In this document: positions 44,826-55,969 of the stretch, piece after piece | Numbering within the stretch: position 1 is the first letter of the stretch | Layout: the number at the start of each line of letters is the position of its first letter | From: Sternotherus odoratus | Taxonomy: Eukaryota > Chordata > Testudines > Kinosternidae | Reading direction: 5' to 3' | NCBI GenBank assembly: GCA_032164245.1 | Contig: JAVMKO010000002.1 | Span: 59,119,840 to 59,183,839 of the forward strand | DNA length: 64,000 nt | The notes under the pieces: generated by a model | What the model was told of the DNA's origin: nothing | Database searches by the model: none | The model's input: the letters and a program-made list of their open reading frames with translations, nothing else | Position numbers and translations under genes: made by a program

Positions 44826-45484
44826 ATAATTATCATAAAAAAGTTTAGTACAGAAACTCCCCAAGATAATGACCTCTTGAGATAGCAATGATGTGAGATA
44901 ATGATCTTGGCAAATACTGCATTTTAAAAATCTTTGCCTACTAGGAAACCTATATTTATATACATTTCCCAGTCACAAATCTAGCATTCTATAGCGAAGT
45001 CACTAAAACATAATCCAATGCTCTGGCTGCTGTTGTTTGTCATGCCACCGACCACTTTACCACTCTGTCTCCAATAACCCTGCACTGTCACCTTCTGCTG
45101 CAACCTCCCACTGTGACCTGTGTAAGTCAGTCTCTCCAGATTCCACCAGCTCTCAGTGATTTCAGTTCTCAGTGGGGGAACCTTGCTGCCAGTGCAGACT
45201 GGGCAGTCTCTTCCACAGAAACACCGTCCCACAGCAGGTCTAAGCACTTAATGTTAGCCATTTTTGTCAGTGATTTCAGCTCTAGTAGTCACTTACCAAA
45301 CCAAAAGACTTTCTCTGCAGCCTGATCAGCTCTATCTCTAAACAGGAGAGAGGGAGAGGTCAACTAGTGCCTGTGACTCTTAGGCAGAGCCCACACCACC
45401 AAGCAAAACACCTATGCCGTACCCTCTCTCTCTTCACTAGGATATGGCATCCAAACCTCCTGCTTAGGGGTTGAAGTTCAGTTG
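44826..45484. other. Unassigned DNA
   Basis: Contains two similar stretches with CAGTGATTTCAG (about 45155 and 45270) but no gene or named element. Confidence 0.4.
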
Positions 45485-45492
45485 AGGGTGAC

Positions 45493-45649
45493 CAGTGCTT
45501 AATTTGTAATGAAAGCGGTGCCGAGGCTCAAGCAAGTTTGTTCCTTTCATAACTCATGTGACAAGCCCAGAGATCCCAGAGCTATGAACTTCTGAGCCTA
45601 GAGGTGCCGGGACGCAGCCCTGGCATGCCCTAGCACAAATTAAGCACTG
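45493..45649. mobile_element. hAT MITE (157 bp) with 8-bp TSD
   Basis: Terminal inverted repeats CAGTGCTTAATTTGT...ACAAATTAAGCACTG are perfect over 15 bases. Flanking octamers AGGGTGAC (45485-45492) and AGGGAGAC (45650-45657) differ at one position. A CAGTG start and an 8-bp TSD are the hAT hallmark. It is non-coding. Confidence 0.88.
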
Positions 45650-45657
45650 AGGGAGAC

Positions 45658-46081
45658 CCCCTCATTCAGTCAGGCTCAGTACAGTTTTGCTGCCCTTTAC
45701 TCCTACAATAAGGATAACAACATTTCATGACCCCCACCTTTAATAAGCAAGTGATTTGTAACCAACACCAGCCAAAATTGATCACAACGGCAGCATAGCT
45801 GGATACCTAGGCAGAGTAGGTGTGTTCGTGTAAATACAGACTGGTCCTGAAGCCTTTCCACCCACCACTGGCTCATCACTAGCTATCGGGGAGAGCTCCT
45901 TCAGACCTTGCATATAAATAATAATTTGAAATTATTAGGTAGGCCAATATAGCCAAAACAAATGTGCTGACCTTTTCATAAATAACAGCTTTATGAGGAA
46001 GCTAGTGTTTGTTCATACTTTTTAAACCCACTATGCTTTCTCGGGTAAAGTATTTTCTCATATAGTGTATATGCTTTTAAA
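45658..46081. other. Unassigned DNA
   Basis: Nothing recognised. Confidence 0.4.
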
Positions 46082-46085
46082 GTGT

Positions 46086-46752
46086 TGTGACAAAGCTCCA
46101 AGTCTATACTTGTGGGTCCTGCGTTTCCTGGCGGATTTCACTAGACTAAGAGGCCCATTGTGACTTGGAGCCCACGTGGCCCTTCTCTCTTTAGAGACCA
46201 GGTCACAGCCTATTGAGCCATTTTCATCATAAGCCAGTGAGGAGAAGTTATCCTTCCTGGCACAGTCTCTGTTGTCTCCCCAGTCTCAGTGATTAATTAG
46301 GGTAGGTAGAAAGGGGGGAGCCTGGGCCTGCCCTCTACTCCGGGCTCCAGCCCAGGGACCCTAACAGTATCAGCTAAGATGGCTGACCTTTTAGTCACGA
46401 AACAATACAATTATCTGGGCTACTTCCCCACACCAGTCCCTGCTTCTTCACACTCCACTTCACCCTTACCTCAGGGGCCTCCTTCCTCACATATGATATG
46501 TTGTCTACCACTCAGTCTCACCAACAGCACAACTTCCTCCCACAGCTCCTGACATCCCCACCCACCTGATTAACTGGGAGGGTTTTTAAATGGTTTCAGC
46601 CAGTCCCTGATTGGGACACCTGAAGCCAATCAGGCTAGCTACTTCTACTGCTTTCTAGAAGGTTTCAATGGTACCAAGGATTTGTTTAGCCTGAAACTAA
46701 CATATCTGTTCCCTAATACTTTCCTATAGCCATCTGCCCTTGCCCCATCACA
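46086..46752 (+). mobile_element. Solo LTR (667 bp), TGTGACAAAGCTCC family, 4-bp TSD
   Basis: Termini are TGTGA...TCACA. GTGT flanks both sides (46082-46085 and 46753-46756), consistent with a gammaretrovirus-like integrase. The 5' ~200 bases match 14861-15060. The orientation follows that fragment and is not otherwise fixed. Confidence 0.82.
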
Positions 46753-47078
46753 GTGTGTATTAATGTTTCAATTTCAATTCAAATTTCCAACCAGCGACTA
46801 AATTGGCAACACTACATGTACCTGGGGGTGGTGGGAGTGTTTGGGAAATTTGAGGGGTTCACCCCTTTTGGGGGGAGTCTAGGGGAATCCATGATTGTGT
46901 CTTTCCAATCAGGAAGGAATTTTCTCAAAAAAGTTTTATTTTTCCCCTTGAAAAGTGAAATTTTATGTAACTTCATGGTTTCTTGCCTTCTCTAGCAGTT
47001 GACTTTATGAAACCTCAACTACACTAGTCATCTCTCAAAAGTTAAATTGTTGTAACCATGCTGGTCTCAGGATATGAA

Positions 47079-47170
47079 AGAGACAATGTGGGTGAGGTAA
47101 TCTCTTTTATTGGACCGTCTTCTGTAAACTTGGTCCAATAAAAGATAGCACCTCACACACCTTGTCTCTT
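47079..47170. repeat. Fold-back element, CTTTTATTGGACC family
   Basis: The left arm, AGAGACAATGTGGGTGAGGTAA followed by TCTCTTTTATTGGACC, is mirrored by GGTCCAATAAAAGATAGC and ACCTCACACACCTTGTCTCT. A GTTGTAACCATGCTGGTCTC head precedes it. The loop is about 14 bases. Confidence 0.7.
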
Positions 47171-47714
47171 TTAAAGTTAAATTTAAATTTAAAATTTCAG
47201 TGTCGTCTTCTTATTTTACCTTCAGTTTTAATCATTAAAACTTTTTTCCTAGCACTGTTTTGAATCTATATTAAATTCTTCTCCTTTTGTCTATAATTGC
47301 AATATTCTACATCAACAGTGCACATTTGCTCATTAACTTACCTAGAAGATTCGCAAACAAAAAACTTGGTTCAAAGATAGATAAGGTTGAAAGAATGTAA
47401 AAACTTACTCCGAATATGAACCAGTTAAAAGCTCATTCAAAAATAACCTCAATTACACAAGAATGAAGCACAGAAATAAACTTCTGTGGTACCCACCGAT
47501 ATCATTGTCTTCCTTCCACTGTCACACTAACCCACTTGTATCAGCTGCTCAGTCTTGCATGTTTTGATCACTCTGCCTATTTCTCCACAATCTTACTATT
47601 AGAAATTCCTTTATAGACTGTGAAAAGAGACACCTTCAGTAATGCTGAAATGTTGCTTAGAGAAAAAAAGTTAGCAAAAATACCATGAGAATAGAGATGG
47701 TGGCTACCCATTCG
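47171..47714. other. Unassigned AT-rich DNA
   Basis: Nothing recognised. Confidence 0.4.
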
Positions 47715-48185
47715 ACTGCAAAGTGACTTTAGCAATGCAACACTCGCTGCCTTGGCGCCTCTTGCTGGTTGTTTCAGAATTAACTATTTTTCAGCTCCAA
47801 AGCCCCTCCTGGGGGCTGGTGTCTCACCTGTTGCTGTTCCCATTGTCCCTCCCGGACCCCGGTGCCCTTTTACCTTGGGGTGCTGCACCCTGGCAGTACC
47901 CCATTACTCTGGGTCTCCCCTCTCAGGGGAACTCCCAACCCTCTAAACCCACCTGCCAGTCATCATCTAGCCCCCCGCTCACTGGGGCAGACTGCAGTCT
48001 ATAATGGCCACTCATCATTGGCAAGGGGGTTAGAATCAGCTGCCTCTGCTTAAACCTGGCTGCACCTCTGCAACCCTAGTACCTGTGTAGACTTTCACCA
48101 AGGCCTTGAGCCTGGGGGTTTACCAGGCTGCAGCTCCCCAGCTCCTTTGCCCAGCCACCCCATTATAGTGACTTTTCAGAGGTCA
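47715..48185 (-). mobile_element. Truncated LTR, reversed, related to 7069-7911
   Basis: Read on the minus strand it shows AGACTGCAGTCTGCC, GAGGGGAGACCC, GGTGCAGCACCCCAAGG, CCGGGAGGGACA and ACAACCAGCAAGAGGCGCC. These fall in the same order as in the 3' 350 bases of the solo LTR at 7069-7911. The first third of the LTR is missing. Confidence 0.72.
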
Positions 48186-48810
48186 GGATTGACTGTTTTG
48201 CTTTTACTCATTCTCTGCCCTCTTTGTATTTCTAGAAACTCCCAATTTATCATGAAGTTGGCATGAACTTTAAAACATCATCACATCAGTATTGTGCTCT
48301 TAGCTTAAGACAATTAGTGTTTGGACTGGTGACTGTTATGAAATACAAGTACCCATCTGCTGCTGCTGAAAATATGTTAAGGTAGATGGAGATGCAAAAG
48401 AGTTATTTAAAGGACTTGCTTACATTGGTGAGAGTGTATCATCTCTTAGGAGATTACAGGTAGGTCAGAAAACAAGTGATTATTAGATGAAATAATTGTA
48501 TTGCACTCCGAATAGAATTTATGTTGACTTCTTGGTTTTAATGTTCTATTTAGTCCCTTTGAAAAAAAACTGCAGCCAATTGTGCTGATTAGAGTAGTTT
48601 CCACTGCAATGGAATTCCTGGGAATCTAGGTGCAATATTTATATTATCTCATCCAAATAAATCTACTGATTTTGCTTCATTATTTTTTTAAATGCACCTA
48701 TCTAAACCCCCTTATTGGATGTACAATAAAATAAATGCAGCAAACCAAAATAGACTAAAGGGAAAACTCTATGAGCCCTTTGCATGCAATGCAATTCGAT
48801 TCAGTTATGT
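48186..48810. other. Unassigned DNA
   Basis: Nothing recognised. Confidence 0.4.
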
Positions 48811-49603
48811 TGCTGACTTCCCCTGATTATACTGTATCACAGTCACTCATGATGGGCTATTTTAGAATTCCAGTCATGCTTCGTTGTTTGTGGTATATTT
48901 ATGAGAACCTTATCTACCAGTGGTATAAAAACAGAAAGCTTAGAGATTTAAAGGCTCCAACTGGGTAAACTGATGTAGTTCCATTAACTTCCATTGAGCT
49001 CTGATGACTTACACCAGTGTAGATTTTGACCACAGTTTTCCCTGAGTGATCAAATTATGTATATGTTCTGCTAATAACTTAAAATAAAATCATATTGATA
49101 ATTCAGACTTTAACTCAAAAAATGTTGAAATTGAGCAAAAAAAATAATCAGTCTGATTTCTGATATTGAAATTCATCTTCTTTACCCTAAATTAAAGTTG
49201 TAAAAAATATTTAACTGTTTCTGTTGTATCCCTTTCCACAGCCACAAGTGTCATTTTGTAGCAGTGTGACATCTTGTGGACAAGTGACAGTACTGCATAA
49301 AAATGACAGGCTGTTCTAGTTGCTAACTATTATTGGTGTCTCATATAAACCAGTACAAGAACAGAGCTTGCTTCTTTTAACACTGACTACACTGTATATA
49401 GCTGTCACCTTTATAGAAGTAAAAAGCATTGCACAAAGAGAACTAATAAGAGGAGGAATATATAGGTGTCATCACCAGCTGAATGAGGTTAATTGACAGC
49501 CTGTGAGCACTATAGTGGCAAAGTAAACTGCTCTAAGCAGGCAAGAATCTTTAATTATTCAGAGTTCTTGCTGAAAAGGAGCAGTATTCATAGACAACTT
49601 CCC
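48811..49603 (-). repeat. Right arm of the long inverted repeat
   Basis: Reverse complement of 42402-43118. It includes an extra ~85 bases near 48940-49020, with CCATTAACTTCCATTGAGCTC and ACTTACACCAGTGTAG. These look like a small palindromic repeat; the left arm keeps only its CACTGGT edge, which suggests a deletion there and not an insertion here. Confidence 0.85.
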
Positions 49604-50031
49604 TAAATCTATGCTATGGAGCAGGGGATTGGGATTTCTGCTCCCTTCGCTAATTTGCTTCTACAAGTCTAGTTTGTCAGGCTGGTTGCCAGAAATTAGC
49701 ATATCTGCAGACGCTACTTCCTGCCTACTGCTGAGAGTCCTTACCTAGGTGCAGTAAGGATGGGAGGCATTTCCCAAACTCTGTACTTCTATTCCATTAG
49801 TACAAAAGTGATTATCAGAAGAAATATTCTAGATGATTCTACTTTTCTGTCACTTGACTCCTGCAAGATTATGGTTTTACATATATTTTTTTTAATCCAC
49901 CTGCGCCAGCACATGTATAAGGTGTCCACCAGTTTCTCCCATTTATTTTGTACCTGTGCTGATTTGTTAAGACATCTGAGCGCTGATGGGTCTGGTTTCT
50001 TTCTCTATTATTCTGAGTAATGTTTCTCTAG
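49604..50031. other. Unassigned DNA
   Basis: Nothing recognised. Confidence 0.4.
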
Positions 50032-50225
50032 ATCAGGGATTGGGAACCTTTGGCACCCTGGCAGGCTGACCCAGTTTCTTTACCTGCCGCGCCTGCAGGT
50101 TCAGCTGATCATAGCTCCCACTGGCCATAGTTCGCCTCTCCAGGCTAATGGGGCTGTGGGAAGCAGCACAGGCCGAGCGATGTGCTGGCCGCCTGGCGGG
50201 ATCTGTGCCAAAGATTGCCAGTCCC
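50032..50225. repeat. GC-rich palindromic repeat fragment
   Basis: GATTGGGAACCTTTGGCACCC, then GCAGGTTCAGCTGATC, CTCCCACTGGCCATAGTTCG and CTCCAGGCTAATGGGGCTG match one half of a long palindromic GC-rich repeat I recall from turtle genomes. Only one arm and the turn are present. Confidence 0.6.
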
Positions 50226-50249
50226 TGCTTGTAGTACGCGGAAGATTAC

Positions 50250-50790
50250 TGTAACGGCAATCGTTAGGGGGTGCAGTTACGCTTCTAAGTCGCCTCCAGG
50301 GTAATGCATAATTAAGGTTATCAGCTTGGGAATGGCCTTGTGTTCTTGTTATCTCTTGTGTATGTGTCTGAGAAGAGCTTCTCAGCTGCTGTGTGAGCTG
50401 TTTACTTGGTCTGTGTGAATTTCAGCTTGTGTGAAACTAAACAGGTAAACTGAGACAGGATTGCAAAACAAAGCAGGACAGCATATAATCAACAAGTGCA
50501 GGACAGCATTTAATCAACAGGGGCTTGCCTGCTTGCTTGCTTGCTATTCATGATATATGTTTATGTATGAGATGTACATGTGTAAGTGTATTTAAGTCCC
50601 CGTTTGTGTTCCCCCCCGCAGGCTTCTTCCCTGGGGCACTGCTCCGGTGTGCCGGGCCCCTGTTCTGCGGTCGCGCTGAGAGGGGCCCCCAGCGCCAAAG
50701 GGCCGGGACCTTCAATAAACTCACCACTTATTTCATCTAGCCACTGTGTGTGAGCCTCATTTTTACGGGACTCCCTAGGGTACCCTGCAA
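50250..50790 (+). mobile_element. Probable solo LTR with AATAAA
   Basis: It starts near TGTAACGGCAATCG. AATAAA is at 50714-50719 in TTCAATAAACTCACC, a GC-rich R-like block precedes it, and the end is near CCCTGCA. The interior has a duplicated GCAGGACAGCAT(A/T)TAATCAACA (about 50470-50520) and a short GCTT repeat. No TSD could be fixed, so the ends are approximate. Confidence 0.6.
50714..50719 (+). terminator. LTR polyadenylation signal AATAAA
   Basis: AATAAA in a GC-rich to AT-rich transition near the end of the presumed LTR. Confidence 0.5.
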
Positions 50791-50984
50791 CTCTGCTCCA
50801 GATCACCCACTTTTTTCTCCTTCCAAGTGGTGCCTACGTTGTTACTTGACATGGAAGTTGTGCTGGGGGCATCTAGAAAGCGTGTCCTAAATATGTCATC
50901 ATTGTCTTCTTACCATTAGTCTCTAAGGTGCCACAAGTTTTCATCGTCTTATTTATAGATTGGTTTGCTCTCCTTAGAATGTCT

Positions 50985-52500
50985 GATGTTGCAAAAAAAA
51001 CCTTTCTAATGAACTATAAAAAATCTTTCACAGGCTTACACTTTGGAATAAATACACCTTTTCAACTTCTGTTGTACATTTTCATGACTCTGCTCCATAC
51101 AGAATGACAGACGTAATGTTGGCGTTAAAAATTCACATTTCTGTGTCAATACCAATCATGCTACTTTTACAAATCTTTTCAGGTTGATGAAAGTTGTTTG
51201 TTGCTTTTCATATTTGTTGCTGGACATCTATCAAGGTGTCATCATAACTGCACGTCTCCATTCCCTAGATAGGTAAAATGGCTTATTACTTCTAATGTTT
51301 CTCCATCTACTCTGATGTTTGCATTTGGGACATTGATAGTCATATATTTTCTATCCACCTTGTCAATGAACTGAACTAACTTGTTTTGCTTTTCTGTGAA
51401 AAGCTGGGGCTTTTCTTTTATTAAGCTATTTGTTAGACAAAGCAGGGCAATGTCATAAGCAACAATAAGGTCAGCCAATTGTGTTTTATCATTTGTCCAT
51501 AAAATTCCTCAGTTGTTATCTGTGGTTATTTTCTTTATGATATAGTCAATGATCAGTGCAAACAATAGTGGGGACATAATACATTTTTTCCTCAAAACCA
51601 TTGGCTGATGTCACCTTCTCTGACTGCACATTCATCATTATCATTTAGATTCTTGATTATTCTAATTATATGTCTTGGTATCCTATTATAGGCCATACTT
51701 TTCTAAAGACTGTGTATGCTCTCACAAGCCTTCTGGAAAGTTATAAATTTATCACAAGAGGTGCTTGTCACTCCACACGTTCTCTAATGTTTCTGTGAAC
51801 CACAGTATGGCCAGCACATGATCAAAATTGTCTAAAAACAACTTGTTCCTAAGATGGAGAACTGTTTGTTTCTGGAGGTGTTGCAGGATAAGGTTCCACA
51901 TGATTTTCCAAGGAACTGAGAGTATTGTGATTCCTCTCCAGTTATTACAGTGGGAAAGGTCACTCTTCTTTTGCAATTTTACTATAAGAACTTGTCCACA
52001 CTTACAGCACTGCAGTAGTATAGCTGCACTGGTGAAGATGCACCACTATAATGCTCAGTGAAGACACTTGCTGGGCAAGTGGAAGTGCTTCTCTTGTTTG
52101 GAATTGGTACTCCACCTCCCTGAGAAGTGGTAGCTATGTTGACAGGAGAAGCCTTCTTGTCGACATAGCACTGCCTTAACTGATAGTTAGGTCAGTATAA
52201 CCATGTGACTCAGTTATACCGACATAAGTTTGTAGTATAGATAAGAGCTAAAGCTTCTCTTGCACTGGGTTGAGTTATTTTCTTTATTCCATATTCTATT
52301 CAAACACCTGATGACAGTCTGGAGGGCTGGTTCACAACTTATTTTAAGCATTTCTCCAGTAACGTTATCCTCTCCAGCTGTTTTCCTGCCTTTAAACTTA
52401 ATGCATGTATTATATGCACTATCTCTAAGTACTTCAATCATTGTTAAAATAGCCAGAAGAGAAGCTGATATGTTGGTACAAAGTTCCTGTTATCCGGTGG
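50985..52500 (-). pseudogene. RTE-like LINE reverse transcriptase, decayed, split by a MITE
   Basis: On the minus strand, in the order expected for a non-LTR RT, the pieces are as follows. First, a KGRKTAGEDNVTGEMLK segment with a CLNRIWNKE continuation (52441-52260). Then KKSDLSHCNNWRGITILSVPWK (about 51972-51905), the strongly conserved CNNWRGI-type block. Then VAYDIALL in place of the catalytic (Y/F)ADD-IALL motif (about 51460), so one catalytic aspartate region is altered. Last, EVISHFTYLGNGD (about 51290-51250), the YLG block after the palm. The protein would have copied LINE RNA at the target. Frames shift between pieces and stops are present. The clade call (RTE versus relatives) rests on the CNNWRGI and ADDIALL style only. 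Confidence 0.72.
51988..52248. mobile_element. MITE (261 bp) inside the LINE, TAA duplications
   Basis: TAA at 51985-51987 and 52249-52251 encloses a non-coding block. Its ends, GAACTTGTCCACACT and (reversed) GCTCTTATCTATACT, form an imperfect inverted pair, and the interior has GTTGACAGGAGAAGCCTTCTTGTCGAC fold-back. Removing it joins two parts of the LINE RT. Confidence 0.75.
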
Positions 52501-52699
52501 TAAATTAAAATCTGGTGAGTTAAGTTGTTTCTCTTCTTAACTTTCATATCAAAGGGAGTATCTACTCTTTGTGGAAGATATGAAGATAATGTTAAAGACA
52601 TGGCTAATAAGGGAAGGCAGATGAAATGTGCAGCATCCCTATATTAAGTAGCCAGTATACTTAGACTCCTCCAGCTTTCCCATATTTTGTAAGAATTTA

Positions 52700-53290
52700 T
52701 TTTTACATTTGCAAGAATGCCAAGCTGCTCATATATTCTGCACTAGACACTAAGCAAACGAGAATATCTTTGGCAGCCGGTACACTTATTCAGTCAGCCA
52801 AAATAATTCCAAAATAGATAGCAGACATGATAGGAGTGACTTAATTGGTTAAAGAGAATTCCAAGTCATGGTGATAACACAGAACAGTACATGGCTCTGA
52901 ATTTTCATCTCACCACTTAACAAGAAGAATTCTTAGAACACTGACTTTAATGCAGCACATTTCACTAGGACATTTCAATTCCCAAGGATTTGTTTTTGTG
53001 TCTTGAAAAATTCCAAATGCCTGACACATTCATGTACTTGACACTAAGCAAGAAAGAACATCTTTGACATCCTGTGTGCTTATTCAGTCAGCCAAAAGAA
53101 TTCTAAAATAGCAGAAGCTGATTGACCTGGCTAACTGATGGGAATTCTCAGCCATAGCTGTAACATATCACAGCGCAAAGCTCAGGACTGTGTGTCTCAT
53201 TGCTTAGCAATAAGAATTCTTTCAGGGGGAAAAAACTTCCTGATTGTAATACAGCATATTTCACAAGGATGTAAAACTTAAAAATAGATA
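52700..53290. repeat. Ancient direct tandem duplication, period about 294 bp
   Basis: Unit 1 (about 52700-52993) and unit 2 (about 52994-53290) align end to end. GACACTAAGCAA is at 52746 and 53040, CTTATTCAGTCAGCCAAAA in both, a weaker GGGAATTC/GAGAATTCC match, then AATAAGAATTCTT or AAGAAGAATTCTT, and TAATGCAGCACATTTCAC versus TAATACAGCATATTTCAC. Divergence is high, so the event is old. Confidence 0.78.
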
Positions 53291-54582
53291 TGTATATTTT
53301 AAAACAACTTCAACTTATAACAATGAGACATGCAACTGCAAACCCCTATTTTATTGATTGACTCCTTGTTACAGAGATGGCATCAGGTTGAACAAATTTG
53401 ATATGAATTATTACAATTTTGTTTATATCCTTTTGCGATATTACTATTCCAATAGCGATCTTAGATATTATGTTTTGGAGAGGGGCACTCATAATTTTGC
53501 ATGCAATTCCTACTCATCCTAAGCTTTTGTTTTTCATATTGTGAAGGTACTGCATATTTAACATTACTTGAAGAACTGGGAGAAATGTAGAAGTCACCAT
53601 ACGCAAGCTTAGACCCATCTTAAAAAGTCCTGGAATATTTTATACTACTTCATCATTCACTGTACATAATAACTTGTATTGTTTGCATCTGCCAAGCTCT
53701 GAATGATGAAATCGAAGAATTAATCTCCATCAGTTATTCTAAAGCAAACAACAGAACTTTAACTCTGGTACTGGAGAGATTTCTAACTCTGAATTGTACA
53801 TTCCATGTTATTCATCATGGTACATCCACTTTTATTCAGACTGTCCACCTATGCGGTAGGTGGTAATGGTTGGGGAGGAATCAGACATGGGGTTCAGATA
53901 TGGGTCCATTTCTAAAAAAGTAATGAAATTTCAAATGTCTTCATGTTTTTAGAAATAACTAAGAACAAAAATAAAAAAATGGGAGAGGAGCAGAAGTGAA
54001 AACACCTGAAACTTTAGGAAACTCTGTAGCTTAGGCTCTATTTAAAAACTATTAAAATCTGCTTGACAAGGTCCCATTAAGTGAATGCTACCTAAATGGA
54101 GGTAATGCAGTGTATTTTAGATATAAAGAACTTAAGTTGTCTTTTAATTCATATACATTCCTATCATGTTTATCTGTTTGTGTATTGTGTATATTCTTCA
54201 ACTTTTTTTTTTATGAGAACAGTGTTTGAGAGGATCAGTGAAGATTTAATATGGAAATAAAAGGATTTATTTTTCTTCCACAAAGATCTCTTTCAAGCAT
54301 AAACATTGTGTACAGTTAAGGGATTTTCATAGCATATCTAACAGGAGTTGAACTTGACAGCTTGTTTGCAAGCAGTTTGTGCTCAAGGACATTCAACTCA
54401 TAGGCATGTGAAGTGACATATATATCAACAGTATTTACACAGACGTAGAGCTATCTTTTAATCCCTTTATCTTGTCTATCTTTAACCAGTTTAAATATCT
54501 GTAACTAAGCGGTGCCCTATATATGAACATGAAATCGGCACCTCCGGCCTGGCCAGTTGTAACTGGCATCATTTGGGAAGCT
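53291..54582. other. Unassigned AT-rich DNA
   Basis: Nothing recognised. Confidence 0.45.
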
Positions 54583-55020
54583 TCACTTTAATGAATGGAT
54601 GAAAATTGTTGCTGGAACACATGAGGGTGAACAGTGTGCCACAGAGTCTGCTTTTGGCAATAATTCCTCCCCGACACACACCAGCCTTCCCTCTAGTTCA
54701 CTAATTTTCATGTCATGTTCATTGAATAGCATTAGCCACCTGCTGAACAATTTCAAAGTAGGACTACTTGTCCCCCCCGCCATCTTCTCTCCCCCAACTC
54801 TACTCTACAGGCCACTTGACTTTTGTAAATCATCTTCTAAAATGCTTAAAATGTCCTGCTGCTGTTTATTCCGTCTGTTCCTTGCTGACTGTTGTCTGAT
54901 TCCCCCTCCCCTCCCAGCCCTATTCTGTGTATCAGCAGCACTAGAACTAGTGCCAAGAATGGCGAAAACATTTTTACCCTGTTCTCCTGGATAGCTGTTT
55001 ATCATCCCCTTGTTTACCAT
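54583..55020 (-). other. Two adjacent minus-strand open stretches, unassigned
   Basis: 55020-54805 (71 codons) and 54783-54583 (66 codons) on the minus strand have a coding-like composition: a basic, glutamine-rich RRNKQQQDILSILEDDLQ segment followed by a serine/leucine-rich stretch. I recognise no domain. The two could be remnants of one transposon-derived frame, such as a Myb/SANT-like DNA-binding protein, but nothing proves it. There is no visible promoter, splice signal or neighbouring transposase. Confidence 0.3.
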
Positions 55021-55615
55021 TCTCTAAATTAGAAAATGAAATCCTTACTCCAGATGCAGCCAAATCCATTGCTGATCCCACTAATAACTGAAAAAAGTAA
55101 TAAGGACAATATTTCAGTAAACATCATGTATCCTGGTAGCAGTCTCCAAACCTATTTTGGAATCTCTTCTACAGAAGGATATTTTTCCTCCTAGCCTGAT
55201 ATCACTGTAGTCCAGAAGTACAGTACCCAAACACTATATACACAACATGACATTTCAAAATCCATAGAAATTCCAGCCCTTTCCCCTGCCTGAAACAGAA
55301 GTTGCACAGAGGGGAATTGTTCTGATTAGTCTTTGGTTTTGATAGAAATGGGTCAAAGATGTGGCATGCAACTGTGGATCCAATTCAGGGTAGCATTTGG
55401 GATTCAGGTTTGAGGCTGATTCAGAATAAATGTTCTGGTTTGGATTCAACAGTGTCAAAAATCTCCTGAGCTGTTCCTATGAGATTTTGACCATCTCGAA
55501 TAGTGTCAGTGAAAAGAGATGTCCTCACAAGATTTCTACAATCATAAGCTAAAAAAAAAGTCACAGGAACAGCTATGTAGAACCAGATCTACAAGCAAAA
55601 ACAGGTATGTAGAAC
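55021..55615. other. Unassigned DNA
   Basis: A short near-tandem pair, ATGTAGAACCAGAT, occurs at about 55575 and 55608. Nothing else. Confidence 0.45.
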
Positions 55616-55627
55616 CAGATGTAAAAG

Positions 55628-55969
55628 TATCAGAGGGGTAGCTGTGTTCCTCTGGATCTGCAAAAGCGACAAAGAATGTTATAGCACCTTATAGACTAAC
55701 AGATCTTAGGGATCATAAACTTTCACGGGCTAAGATCCACTTCATTAGATAAATGTTGTGGAAATCTCCAGAGGCAGGTATAAATATGCAGGCAAGAATG
55801 CAAGGTAAATTCAATAAGGGAGAATGAGGCCCACTTTCAGCAGCTGATCTGGAGGTGTGAACACCCAGAGAGGAGAAACTTCTGATTAAGTGGGTCTTAG
55901 CCCACGAAATCTTATGATCCCTAAAATCTGTTAGCCTATAAGGTGCTACAAGACTCTTTATCGCTTTTG
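55628..55969 (-). mobile_element. Fold-back element with about 85-bp arms
   Basis: The left arm (about 55650-55744: GATCTGCAAAAGCGACAAAG, TAGCACCTTATAGACTAACAG) is mirrored by the right arm (about 55887-55970). Head AGAGGGGTAGCTGTGTTCCTCTGG. The loop is about 140 bases. CAGATGTAAAAG (55616-55627) and CAGATGTAGAAG (55970-55981) may be a TSD, but CAGAT is also the element's own edge. Family of 41043. Confidence 0.75.

Noticed and set aside
47723..48053. Three overlapping open frames on the plus strand
   Set aside because: They lie in a reversed LTR fragment; antisense composition artefacts.
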